Positions 32,587 through 41,018 of a stretch of DNA of 64,000 nucleotides are shown piece after piece. The notes beneath the pieces were generated by a model that was not told the origin of the DNA, made no database searches, and worked only from the letters and a program-made list of their open reading frames with translations. Source of the DNA: Enemella dayhoffiae (lineage in GTDB: Bacteria > Actinomycetota > Actinomycetes > Propionibacteriales > Propionibacteriaceae); NCBI RefSeq assembly GCF_002250625.1, contig NZ_NMVQ01000005.1, positions 1 to 64,000 on the forward strand. The letters are read 5' to 3'. Position 1 is the stretch's first letter. Each line of letters starts with the position of its first letter. The position numbers and the translations under genes are program-made.

Positions 32587-33959
32587 TGGAGCACCACCTC
32601 CCCCGGCTCCTGATCGCGGCCCCCGCGTCCGGACACGGCAAGACCACCATCGCCTCGGGGTTGATGGCCGCCCTGCGCCGCCGCGGCAGCGACGTCGCGG
32701 GGTTCAAGGTCGGGCCGGACTACATCGACCCCGGCTATCATCGACTGGCCACTGGCCGTCCCGGCCGCAACCTCGACCCGGTGCTCTGCGGCACCGAACG
32801 GATCGCGCCGATGCTGCTGCACGGCGCCGGCGTGCTGCACGATGCCGGTGGGGCCGACCTGGCGGTGATCGAGGGGGTGATGGGGCTCTTCGACGGCAAG
32901 CTCGGCAGCGACGGCTTCGGCTCCAGCGCCCACGTCGCCGCCCTCACCCGCACCCCGGTGGTGCTGGTGGTGGACATCTCACACACCTCACGCACCGTGG
33001 CCGCCTGGGTGCACGGGCTGGCCACCTTCGACCCCGAGGTCAACGTGGTCGGGGTGATCCTGAACAAGGCCGGTTCGAGCCGGCACGCCGCCGAGGCCAC
33101 CCGGGCGATGGAGTCGGTCGGCGTACCGGTGCTCGGGGTCCTTGGTCGCGACGCGGGCGTCAGCGCCCCCTCGCGGCACCTCGGGCTGGTCCCGGTCGCC
33201 GAACGGGACGAGGCGGCCGAGGTGCTGGAACGACTGGCCGACGAGATCGCCGAGGCGATCGACCTGCCCGCAGTGGAATCCCTGGCCTGCAAGGCATCCC
33301 CGCTCGCCGGTGCCCCGTGGGCGGCCAAGACGGAGGTCTTCCGGGTGAGTGACGACGAGCCGGTGGTCGCGGTCGCCGGCGGACGGGCGTTCACCTTCCG
33401 GTATGCCGAGACCGACGAACTGCTGACCGCGGCCGGCTGCCGGGTGGTGGAGTTCGACCCGCTGCGCGACGACCAGCTGCCCGAGGGGACCGCCGGGCTC
33501 TATCTGGGCGGCGGCTTCCCCGAGGTGTACGCCGAGGCGCTCGCCGGCAACGTGGCACTCAGCCACGACATCTCCACCAAGATGCTGGCGGGGCTGCCGA
33601 CCGTGGCCGAGTGCGCCGGGATGCTCTACCTGGGCAGCAAACTCGGCGACCACCCGATGGCCGGCGTACTGCCTGCCACCGGTGCCATGCAGGCCCGACT
33701 CACCCTCGGCTACCGCACCGGGATCGCGCCGCAGGACTCGCTGCTCGGCCCGGCCGGCACCCGCGTGGTCGGGCACGAGTTCCACCGCACCGCGATGCAC
33801 CCGGCCGCGGGAAGCCCGCCGGCCTGGCTGCTCGACGGCCGCGCCGACGGACACGCCAACTCCACCCTGCACGCCAGCTATCTGCACCTGCACTGGGCCG
33901 GCCACCCCCAGCTCGCCCAACGGTTCGCCGAAGCCGTTGCCGGAAAGGAATCCCGATGA
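32586..33959 (+). CDS. cobB: Hydrogenobyrinate (cobyrinate) a,c-diamide synthase
   Basis: A 457-residue CobB/CbiA enzyme that amidates the a and c side chains using glutamine and ATP. The N-terminal P-loop is APASGHGKTT (residues 12-21). FKVGPDYIDPGYH and GVMGLFDG follow. The C-terminal class I glutaminase-like domain has YLGGGFPEVYAE and the catalytic Cys in AECAGMLYL. It overlaps the chlID stop by one base and the cobA start by four (ATGA). Confidence 0.95.
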   Translation: MEHHLPRLLIAAPASGHGKTTIASGLMAALRRRGSDVAGFKVGPDYIDPGYHRLATGRPGRNLDPVLCGTERIAPMLLHGAGVLHDAGGADLAVIEGVMGLFDGKLGSDGFGSSAHVAALTRTPVVLVVDISHTSRTVAAWVHGLATFDPEVNVVGVILNKAGSSRHAAEATRAMESVGVPVLGVLGRDAGVSAPSRHLGLVPVAERDEAAEVLERLADEIAEAIDLPAVESLACKASPLAGAPWAAKTEVFRVSDDEPVVAVAGGRAFTFRYAETDELLTAAGCRVVEFDPLRDDQLPEGTAGLYLGGGFPEVYAEALAGNVALSHDISTKMLAGLPTVAECAGMLYLGSKLGDHPMAGVLPATGAMQARLTLGYRTGIAPQDSLLGPAGTRVVGHEFHRTAMHPAAGSPPAWLLDGRADGHANSTLHASYLHLHWAGHPQLAQRFAEAVAGKESR

Positions 33960-35218
33960 CTCACGATGGTTCCGGTATCGGCCAGGTGGTGCTGGTCGGC
34001 GGCGGCCCCGGTGACGCGGACCTGGTCACGGTGGCCGCGTTGCGGGAGATCCGCGCGGCCGAGGTGATCCTCTATGACCGGCTGGCTCCGCTGAGCGTGC
34101 TCGACGAGGCGCCGGCGGGCTGTGAGCTGATCGAGGTCGGCAAGATCCCGCGTGGGGAGTTCACTCCGCAGGAGACAATCAACGCGCTGCTGGTCGAGCA
34201 TGCCCGCGCGGGGCGTCGGGTGGTCCGGCTCAAGGGCGGCGACCCCTACGTGTTCGGCCGCGGGGGCGAGGAGGCGCTCGCCTGCCAGGAGGCCGGCGTA
34301 CCGGTGCGGGAGATTCCCGGGATCAGCTCCTCGGTCGCGGCCGCGGCCGCCGTCGGGATTCCGGTCACCCACCGCGGGCTGGCGCAGGGGTTCACTGTGG
34401 TGTCGGGTCACCTGCCGCCCGGCCATCCAGGGAGCGATGTCGACTGGGTGGCGCTGGCGCGCAGCGGCACCACCTTGGTGGTGATGATGGGCGTGCTCCG
34501 ACTGCCGGAGATCTGCGCGGCCCTGCTGGAGGCCGGGATGCCGACGGACACACCGGCCGCCACCGTCGAGAATGCGGCCCTGCCCGAGCAGCGGGTGATC
34601 CGCGGCACCGTGGCGGACCTGGCCGAGAAGTGTGTCCAGGCGGGGATTCAGCCGCCCGCGACGACGGTGATCGGGGCGGTGGCCGAGCTCGACCTGCACA
34701 CCGCCGCGAGCCCACACCCCGATCACACGCTGGGCCAACTCCCCCTCGGCGACCGCGAGCTCCCCGTGCAGCGGGCGAGTGCGGAGGACCTACCGGCGCT
34801 CATCGCCCTGCTCCGCGACGACCCGCTGGGCGCCGGCCGCGAGAGCAACGACCTGGGTGCCTATCAGCGCGCGTTCGCGGCGATCGACCGCGATCCGGCG
34901 CAGACCCTCATCGTGGTCCGCGAGGCGGGTGCGGTGGTGGCCACCCTGCAGCTCACGCTGATCCCCAATCTGTCCCGGGGCGGTGCCCTGCGTGCCCAGC
35001 TGGAGGGCGTACGCGTGGCCGCCACCCACCGCGGCACCGGCCTGGGCAGCGCGCTGCTCGCCTGGACCGAGGCGTACGCCGCAGCCCGCGGCGCCACCCT
35101 CGCCCAGCTCACCACCGACGCCACCCGCACCGACGCCCGCCGCTTCTATGAACGCCACGGCTGGACCGCCAGCCACCTCGGCCTCAAGAAGCCCCTCACC
35201 CCGAGCCAGCCGAACTGA
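33956..35218 (+). CDS. cobA: Uroporphyrinogen-III C-methyltransferase fused to a GNAT acetyltransferase domain
   Basis: A 420-residue protein. Residues 1-255 are a complete SUMT (VGGGPGDADLVTVAALREI, LYDRLAP, VRLKGGDPYVFGRGGEE, PGISSSVAAAA, PVTHRGLA, YMGV-type VMMGVLRLPEI), making precorrin-2 by two SAM methylations. A short linker (DHTLGQLPLGDRELPV) joins a complete GNAT domain (about 265-420) with the acetyl-CoA loop RGTGLGSALL near residue 358 and DARRFYERHGW. There is no stop or frameshift between the domains. SUMTs are usually alone or fused to uroporphyrinogen synthase or siroheme genes; a GNAT fusion is unusual. The acetylation target is unknown. It is the last gene of the riboswitch-controlled operon. 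Confidence 0.9.
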   Translation: MTHDGSGIGQVVLVGGGPGDADLVTVAALREIRAAEVILYDRLAPLSVLDEAPAGCELIEVGKIPRGEFTPQETINALLVEHARAGRRVVRLKGGDPYVFGRGGEEALACQEAGVPVREIPGISSSVAAAAAVGIPVTHRGLAQGFTVVSGHLPPGHPGSDVDWVALARSGTTLVVMMGVLRLPEICAALLEAGMPTDTPAATVENAALPEQRVIRGTVADLAEKCVQAGIQPPATTVIGAVAELDLHTAASPHPDHTLGQLPLGDRELPVQRASAEDLPALIALLRDDPLGAGRESNDLGAYQRAFAAIDRDPAQTLIVVREAGAVVATLQLTLIPNLSRGGALRAQLEGVRVAATHRGTGLGSALLAWTEAYAAARGATLAQLTTDATRTDARRFYERHGWTASHLGLKKPLTPSQPN

Positions 35219-35260
35219 ACCGACTTCCTCACGGCCGCCACACTCCGTGGTGCCACTATT

Positions 35261-35281
35261 CCTACTGGTTGAACTAGTAGG
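35261..35281 (+). promoter_or_regulatory. Palindrome overlapping the ribosome site of the AbrB-like gene
   Basis: CCTACT-N9-AGTAGG with an inner GTT/AAC pair, 18 of 20 positions symmetrical. Its right arm runs into the AGGAGG ribosome site, so binding by the downstream AbrB-like protein could block its own expression. Confidence 0.5.
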
Positions 35282-35289
35282 AGGATGAC

Positions 35290-35526
35290 ATGGCGGGAAT
35301 GATGGGCCCAGCGCCCGGCGGGAAGTTCGCGGCCACTCTGACGATTGGACCGAAGGGCCAGATCGTGATCCCCAAAGGTGCGCGCGAGCTCTTCGGCTAT
35401 CAGCCGGGCGACCAGGTGCTGCTGCTGGCCGATGTCGAACGCGGCATCGTGATCATGCCTGCTTCGGCCCTCGGGGACCTGATGACAGGAATGCAGGAAG
35501 CCCCGGCTCCGTCCGGAGGCGCGTGA
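35290..35526 (+). CDS. AbrB/MazE/SpoVT-type DNA-binding protein
   Basis: A 78-residue protein with a swapped-hairpin AbrB domain: TLTIGPKGQIVIPKGARELF and the strand YQPGDQVLLLADVERGIVI. This class often precedes ABC transporter genes and regulates them. The next gene, overlapping as TGATG, is indeed an ABC ATPase but is broken. The ATG at 35290 follows AGGAGG; an ATG at 35285 is out of frame. The regulator looks intact although its likely target is lost. Confidence 0.85.
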   Translation: MAGMMGPAPGGKFAATLTIGPKGQIVIPKGARELFGYQPGDQVLLLADVERGIVIMPASALGDLMTGMQEAPAPSGGA

Positions 35527-35897
35527 TGCCCGCGCCCCTCTGCCGCGACGTCCACCGGCACTTCAAGAAGGTGCGCGCGTTGGACGGCGTCGACCTGTCC
35601 GTCGACGAACACCAAGTCTTCGGACTCCTCGTCCCAACGGGTCTGGCAAGACCACGCTGTTGAACCAGTTGCAGGGGCTGGATGCTCCGACGTCCGGTGA
35701 TGTCGCGGTGCTCGGCCTCGACCCGATCCGCGACCGCGTCCGGCTGGCCGAACGGATGGGCACCCAGCTTCAGGAGGCGACCGTGATCCCGCGACTCACG
35801 GTGGAAGAGGCCCTGCGGACCTTCGCGTCCTTCTATCCCCGTGCCCGTGGTGTCCAGGAGCTGCTCGGCGAGCTCGGACTGGCTTCGAAGTCACACA
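35526..35897 (+). pseudogene. ABC transporter ATP-binding protein, frameshifted and truncated
   Basis: The reading frame starts normally (VHRHFKKVRALDGVDLSV, then VFGLL) but breaks inside Walker A near 35631. Restoring one G there gives GPNGSGKTTLLNQLQGLDAP, and the second frame continues through the Q-loop region (MGTQLQEATVIPRLTVEEAL) to ELGLASKS. At about 35897 ABC sequence ends abruptly and DUF222/HNH sequence from the opposite strand begins. Signature, Walker B and permease genes are missing, so the gene cannot function. Confidence 0.85.
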
Positions 35898-37048
35898 ACA
35901 ACACGAAGTTGTCGACCGAACACACCCCACCCCGAGCGTGCGGCCGCACATGATGAGACTGACAAACCTCCGGCGGCGCCGCACACCCGGGAAACACACA
36001 CCCCGACCCCGCACCACCAACGCCCGACGGATCGCCGGCGTCGCCAACCGCCGCCCCCGACCCTGATCCAGGATCTCCGAATCCCCACCCAGCACCACCG
36101 GGATCAACTCCGCCTCACAACACAGCCGCCGCAACTCCCCCGCCGACAACTCGGTGCCGTCCGCGAGCACTCCCTCCGCAACCGCGAGCGTCCGCAGCTC
36201 CTCCGCCCGCATCGTGACGAACACCTGCAACCCCGCCCCACACCCACCAGCAGCCCCACCCTGCTGCAACAACGCCACCAGCGCGTCCGCTCGCCGCTGA
36301 TCCGGAGTCGACTCATCCCGCGGATCCAGCCGGTCCCGCGCCTCCCGACGCGCCCGCCACTGACCCGCCATCACCGCCTCCAACACCGACATCACCCCCG
36401 CCGCCTCCGCAGCCGGCAGATTCCCCCGAATGTCGACCCCGCCATCCCCATCAGCACCGAACCGCAGATGCCGCCTGGCCCGCACCCGCCGCGCCTGCGC
36501 CGCCAACCGCTCCTGCGGCGACTCCACCACCCGCCCCGGCACCTGCCGAGCCACCGCCTCCCGCACCAACGCCGGTGTCCGCGACGGCGTCAACTCATCG
36601 GCCCGCGCCACCAGATCCTCCGCCACCCGCTCCACCTGATCCGGGCTCAGATCCCCCGGCGCCTGCCGCACCGCCCCCGCGATCAACCGGCCCTGCCGCG
36701 CCGACACCCGCCCTGCAACGCCGCCTCACGCACCACCGGCAGCTCACCCAACTCCTTGCCGGTCCACACCATCCCCGCGGCCTGCTTCGCATCGGTCGCC
36801 GCATCCAACGCCAACCACGACGTCATCGGCGTACCCCGCGCCACCATCGACGACTCCGCCGCATCCGCCTCCGCGACCACCACCGCCGTCAACGCCTTCA
36901 ACCGCCGAGACGCCAACCGCGCCGCCTCCACGATCTCGAGCCGCTCCTCAGGCCCCAACCCCGAACGATCCGAACGGACCCGATCAAGCAAATGCAGCAC
37001 ACCCTGGAGAGCCTCCAGAGCGCCCAACGCGCCAGCCACCGAACCCAA
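35898..37048 (-). pseudogene. DUF222 / HNH endonuclease (13E12-repeat-like) gene, two frameshifts and truncated
   Basis: Three frames together give a DUF222 protein. They are an N-terminal part (about 37048 to 36710; VRSDRSGLGPEERLEIVEAA), a middle part (36707-35990; DLSPDQVERVAEDLVARADE and RRLATPAIRRALVVR), and an HNH part readable only in another frame (VCFPGCAAPPEVCQSHHV, then VDNFVLLC). Each break can be repaired by adding one G, near 36708 and near 35988. The end is cut at the junction with the ABC fragment. Such genes (REP13E12 in mycobacteria) are multicopy and partly mobile in actinobacteria. The 5' boundary is approximate (TTG at 37048). Confidence 0.8.
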
Positions 37049-37119
37049 GGCAAAAGACCACCACTGACACTATCAGACACCCGTACGAATACTGGCGTTC
37101 CCCCTTGTCGCGGGACGGT

Positions 37120-37722
37120 TCAGGGGTTGCCGGGCAAGATCCCAGCCGCGGCCCCCACCCGCCGCCACCAGTCGGTGAGCACCGGCAGGGTGGCGTGGGC
37201 GTTCAGGCCGCTGGGCTGCGGCAGCACCCACAGCTCCGCTCCACCGAGGCGCTTCTCCTGCAGCCCGAGCACGGCCTTCTTCTCGCCGAACGCGACCCGA
37301 TAGGCGGTGATCCCGACCACGGCGACCACCGCCGGTTTCAGCTTCCCCACCAGGGTTTCCAGCCGTTCCCGACCGGCGATCAGCTCGTCATTCGACAGCT
37401 CATCGGCCCGCACCGTCGCCCGGTCGACCAGGTTGGTCAACCCGAGCCCGCGACCGGTGAACTCCGCCTCGTCGGCCTCACTCAGTCCGCTGGCGGCGTC
37501 CACCTTGTGCGACATCAGCCCGGCGGCGGCCAGGGACGGCCAGAACCGGTTCGCCGGGTGCGCGAAGGGGGCGTTCACCGCGGCGGTCCACAGCCCGGGA
37601 TTGATGCCGACCACGAGCAGTCGCACCCGCTCGCCGATCACGTCGTCGATGCCGGCGTCCACGAAACTGGCCAGCTCCTCCCGCCGCGGCCGCCGACCGC
37701 CGAGCGGGGAGCGCCGGGTCAC
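37120..37722 (-). CDS. mug: G/U mismatch-specific DNA glycosylase
   Basis: A 200-residue uracil-DNA glycosylase of the MUG family, removing U or T opposite G. The signature RLLVVGINPGLWTAAVN with PFAHPANRFWPSLAAAGL is clear, and LPQPSGLNAHATL is the usual C-terminal motif. The GTG at 37722 overlaps the cobK stop (GTGA). The open frame extends upstream inside cobK and was not used. It is the last gene of the run ftsH-cobK-mug. Confidence 0.9.
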   Translation of the reverse strand: MTRRSPLGGRRPRREELASFVDAGIDDVIGERVRLLVVGINPGLWTAAVNAPFAHPANRFWPSLAAAGLMSHKVDAASGLSEADEAEFTGRGLGLTNLVDRATVRADELSNDELIAGRERLETLVGKLKPAVVAVVGITAYRVAFGEKKAVLGLQEKRLGGAELWVLPQPSGLNAHATLPVLTDWWRRVGAAAGILPGNP

Positions 37723-38456
37723 CGCGCCCCCGGCAGCAGCGCCAGCGCCTCGTCCACCGAGCCGACCAGCACCTCCGCGGACTCGGCGGGTCGGCGTACC
37801 ATCACCACCGCCACCCCGAGTCGGGCCGCGGCCGCCAGCTTGGCCTCGGTCAGCGAACCCCCACTGTTCTTGGTGACCAGCACCTCCACGTCGTGCTCCC
37901 GCATCAGCGCGAGCTCCCCGTCCAGGGTGAACGGCCCGCGACCGACGAGCACCGTCCACGCCGGCCACACCCCCGCCTCCAGCGGCTCCACCACCCGAAC
38001 CAGTGCCCAGCGATTCCGCCAGCCGGCGAAGTGGTCCAGCCCCTGCCGACCGGAGGTGAGGAACGGCCGCTCCCCCAGCAGCTCCATCGCGGCCGGGGCC
38101 TCGGCCATCGAGTCCACCCACACCCAGTCCCGGGCGTCCGGTCGGGTCTCCCAGCCGGGCCGGACCAGCCGCACCAGCGGTACGCCCGCAGCGGCGCACG
38201 CCTCGACGGCGTTGCCGGAGATCCTCGCGGCGAACGGGTGGGTGGCGTCACAGACCGCGTCGAACCGCTCGTCCCACAAGAAGGACATCATCCCGTCAGG
38301 CCCGCCGAAGCCGCCGATCCGCACCGGCCCCACCGGCAGCGCCGGGTTGCTCACCCGGCCGGCCAACGACGACACCACCGACACGCCGGCGTCCTGTAGC
38401 CGGACGGCCAGCTCCCGGGCCTCGCCGGTGCCGCCCAGGACCAGCACCCTGGCCAT
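37719..38456 (-). CDS. cobK: Precorrin-6A reductase
   Basis: A 245-residue NADPH-dependent enzyme reducing precorrin-6A to precorrin-6B, between CobF and CobL. LVLGGTGEARELAVRL at the start, DATHPFAARISGNAVEAC and TSGRQGL are CobK/CbiJ hallmarks, and VTKNSGG is the C-terminal motif. It begins 2 nt after the ftsH stop on the same strand, so it is probably expressed from the ftsH message and not under a B12 riboswitch. Confidence 0.94.
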   Translation of the reverse strand: MARVLVLGGTGEARELAVRLQDAGVSVVSSLAGRVSNPALPVGPVRIGGFGGPDGMMSFLWDERFDAVCDATHPFAARISGNAVEACAAAGVPLVRLVRPGWETRPDARDWVWVDSMAEAPAAMELLGERPFLTSGRQGLDHFAGWRNRWALVRVVEPLEAGVWPAWTVLVGRGPFTLDGELALMREHDVEVLVTKNSGGSLTEAKLAAAARLGVAVVMVRRPAESAEVLVGSVDEALALLPGAR

Positions 38457-38458
38457 GT

Positions 38459-40522
38459 TCAGCCGGAGACCTGCGGTCCGCGCGGGCCCTCGTCACCGGG
38501 CGTACCCCGGCCGGGCTCGTTCGGCGGCAGATGACTGGAACTGCCGGTCTGCCCGGGCGGCAGCTGTACGCCACCAGCCGGCTGCGGTGGCTCGGCCAGC
38601 GGGTCGTCGCCCTTCATCTGGGGCGGAGTGACCGGCGGCACCTCGGACGGCTGCCGGGTCGGCGACCCGGTCCAGGCCGGACGCTTCGGCCAGCGCTGCA
38701 GCGGCTCGAAGATCTTGGCCACCTGCTGCCGATCCAGGGTCTCCTTCTCGAACAGCTGACGGACCAGCTCATCGAGCACCTCACGGTTGGTGTGCAGCAC
38801 GTCGAAGGCCTCCTGATGCGCGTTGGCGATCAGCGTCTTGACCTCCTCGTCGACGATCCCGGCGACCTCCTCGGAATAGTCGCGGTTGCCGCCCCCGCCC
38901 ATCTCCATGCCCAGGAACGGCTCGGAATCACCCTTGCCAAGCCGGATCGCGCCGATCCGATCCGACATGCCATATTGCGTGACCATCGCCCGGGCCACGT
39001 TGGTGGCCTTCTCGATGTCGTTGGAGGCACCGGTGGTCGGGTCGTGGAAGACCAGCTCCTCGGCTGCCCGGCCGCCCAGCATGTACGCGAGCTGGTCGAG
39101 CAGCTCACCGCGGGTGGAGGAGTACTTGTCGTCCTCGGGCATCACCATCGTGTAACCCAGCGCCCGCCCGCGCGGCAGGATGGTCACCTTCTGCACGGGG
39201 TCGGTGCCGGGCATGGCCGCGGCGACCAGCGCGTGGCCGCCCTCGTGATAGGCGGTGATCAGCCGTTCCCGCTCGTTCATCAACCGGGTACGCCGCTGCG
39301 GTCCGGCGATCACCCGGTCGATCGCCTCGTCGACGTCGGCCCGCGAGATCAACTTCCGGTTGCTGCGGGCGGTCAGCAGCGCCGCCTCGTTGAGTACGTT
39401 GGCAAGGTCGGCACCGGTGAAGCCCGGCGTACGCTGCGCCACCGACTTGAGGTCGACGTCGGAGGCGATCGGCTTGCCCTGGGCATGCACCTTGAGGATC
39501 TCGGTGCGGCCGTGCATGTCGGGGGCGTCGACCTGGATCTGCCGGTCGAATCGCCCCGGCCGCAGCAGCGCCGGATCGAGCACGTCGGGCCGGTTGGTGG
39601 CGGCGATCAGGATCACGCCACCGCGCACGTCGAAGCCGTCCATCTCGACCAGCAGCTGGTTCAGCGTCTGCTCACGCTCGTCGTGGCCGCCGCCCATGCC
39701 GGCGCCGCGGTGCCGGCCGACGGCGTCGATCTCGTCGATGAACACGATCGCCGGGGCGTTCTCCTTGGCCTGCTCGAACAGGTCGCGCACCCGGGAGGCG
39801 CCCACACCGACGAACATCTCGACGAAGTCCGAACCCGAGATCGAATAGAACGGCACCCCGGCCTCACCGGCGACCGCGCGGGCGAGCAGCGTCTTGCCGG
39901 TGCCGGGCGGGCCATAGAGCAGCACGCCCTTGGGGATCTTGGCGCCGACGGCCTGGAACTTGGGCGGATCGGACAGGAACTCCTTGATCTCCTCGAGCTC
40001 CTCGATCGCCTCCTCACAGCCGGCCACGTCGGTGAAGGTGGTCTTCGGGGTGTCCTTGTTGGCCACCTTGGCCTTCGACTTGCCGAACTGCATCACCCGC
40101 GAGCCGCCGCCCTGCATCGAGTTGAGCAGGAAGAAGAAGACGATGCCGATCAGCAGGAACGGCAGCAGGCTCGGCAGCACATAGTTCAGGAAGCCGGGCT
40201 GCGGCACCTTCACCGACCACGCGTCCAGGGTCTTGGCGTCGGCGCGCTGCTGCAGCCGCTCGGCCAGGGCACCGGACTGCGGGCCGACCCAGAACGCCTT
40301 GATCTTGGTCTTGTCGTCGACGTTCACCCGGATCTGCTGCTCCCCCTCGATCAGCGTCACCTCCTTGAGGTGCTGGTTGCCGTTGATCGTGGCGACCACC
40401 TCGGAGGTCGGCTTCTCGCTGTACCCGTCCACGGACTTGGCGAAGTCCAGGATGAGCAGCAGCGCGAGCAGCGCCAGGATGATCCAGACCACCGGCCCGC
40501 GGAAGATGCGTGAGAGGTTCAT
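38459..40522 (-). CDS. ftsH: ATP-dependent zinc metalloprotease FtsH
   Basis: A 687-residue membrane-anchored AAA protease that degrades misfolded membrane proteins and some regulators. Two transmembrane segments (about 10-27 and 110-132) flank the extracytoplasmic domain. Walker A is GPPGTGKT near residue 205, Walker B is [11 protein letters not shown], the second region of homology is [16 protein letters not shown], and the zinc site is HEGGH near 430. The C-terminal 80 residues are Pro/Gly-rich and variable. In related genomes folE follows directly; here cobK and mug follow. Confidence 0.96.
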   Translation of the reverse strand: MNLSRIFRGPVVWIILALLALLLILDFAKSVDGYSEKPTSEVVATINGNQHLKEVTLIEGEQQIRVNVDDKTKIKAFWVGPQSGALAERLQQRADAKTLDAWSVKVPQPGFLNYVLPSLLPFLLIGIVFFFLLNSMQGGGSRVMQFGKSKAKVANKDTPKTTFTDVAGCEEAIEELEEIKEFLSDPPKFQAVGAKIPKGVLLYGPPGTGKTLLARAVAGEAGVPFYSISGSDFVEMFVGVGASRVRDLFEQAKENAPAIVFIDEIDAVGRHRGAGMGGGHDEREQTLNQLLVEMDGFDVRGGVILIAATNRPDVLDPALLRPGRFDRQIQVDAPDMHGRTEILKVHAQGKPIASDVDLKSVAQRTPGFTGADLANVLNEAALLTARSNRKLISRADVDEAIDRVIAGPQRRTRLMNERERLITAYHEGGHALVAAAMPGTDPVQKVTILPRGRALGYTMVMPEDDKYSSTRGELLDQLAYMLGGRAAEELVFHDPTTGASNDIEKATNVARAMVTQYGMSDRIGAIRLGKGDSEPFLGMEMGGGGNRDYSEEVAGIVDEEVKTLIANAHQEAFDVLHTNREVLDELVRQLFEKETLDRQQVAKIFEPLQRWPKRPAWTGSPTRQPSEVPPVTPPQMKGDDPLAEPPQPAGGVQLPPGQTGSSSHLPPNEPGRGTPGDEGPRGPQVSG

Positions 40523-40607
40523 GACCTACCTAAATTGCGTCGAGTGAGCACTCAGACCTTACCCGGGCGATCCCAAGATGCCCGAATCATCCGCCGCCGG
40601 GCAGCGG

Positions 40608-40922
40608 TCAGTGCAGCAGCTTGAGCCCGATCACGCAGCCGACGATCCCCATGATCAGCAGGATCTTCAGCAGCGAGACCGCCTCGGTGCCGGTGGCCAT
40701 GGCGTACGCCACGGTGAGCGAGGCGCCGATACCGGTCCAGATGGCGTACGCCGTGCCCGTCGGCAGCGTCCGCATCGCGAACCCGAGCCCGAGCATCGAC
40801 AGCACCACGGTGATCCCGAAGACGATCGACGGCCCGAGTTTCGACAGCCCCTCCGAGCGGCCGAGCGCCGTCGCCCAGACGGCTTCCAGGACACCGGAGA
40901 GAACGAGAATGATCCATGCCAT
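40608..40922 (-). CDS. gdx: Guanidinium exporter (SMR family, Gdx/SugE type)
   Basis: A 104-residue four-helix small multidrug resistance protein. The first helix GVLEAVWATALGRSEG has the essential Glu of SMR proteins and the W-A-x-x-L pattern of the SugE/Gdx subgroup, which exports guanidinium in exchange for protons. TGTAYAIWTGIGA lies in helix 3. The guanidine-III riboswitch 13 nt upstream (40935-40977) supports the guanidinium role over general drug export. It sits between ftsH and hpt, which are more often adjacent or separated by a small gene. Confidence 0.92.
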   Translation of the reverse strand: MAWIILVLSGVLEAVWATALGRSEGLSKLGPSIVFGITVVLSMLGLGFAMRTLPTGTAYAIWTGIGASLTVAYAMATGTEAVSLLKILLIMGIVGCVIGLKLLH

Positions 40923-40934
40923 GACGACTCCTGC

Positions 40935-40977
40935 GGTGTCGTCTTGTCAGGGCCGGGTACGACACCCCTCGTCCGGG
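40935..40977 (-). promoter_or_regulatory. Guanidine-III riboswitch upstream of gdx
   Basis: On the minus strand the 43 nt contain CCGGACGAGG, an arm GGTGTCGT, then ACCCGG, GACAAG and the complementary arm ACGACACC. The 8-bp arms pair perfectly (40959-40966 with 40935-40942). Order and spacing match the recalled Thermobifida guanidine-III aptamer (CCGGACGAGG...GUACCCGG...GACAAGACG), a pseudoknot class. Guanidinium binding should turn on gdx expression, likely by freeing the GGAG ribosome site 8 nt downstream. Confidence 0.85.
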
Positions 40978-41018
40978 ACCCGCACTGCGCAGGTCTCGGT
41001 GAAGGATTGCACAAACCG

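Noticed and set aside
17494-38456. An anaerobic (early cobalt insertion) cobalamin pathway
   Set aside because: cobG, cobF and cobN mark the oxygen-dependent, late-insertion route. cbiMNQO here is only the cobalt importer, and cbiD, cbiG and cbiK/X are absent.
40608-40922. A general multidrug/biocide SMR pump (EmrE/QacE type)
   Set aside because: First-helix residues and the guanidine-III leader fit the Gdx guanidinium exporter subgroup.
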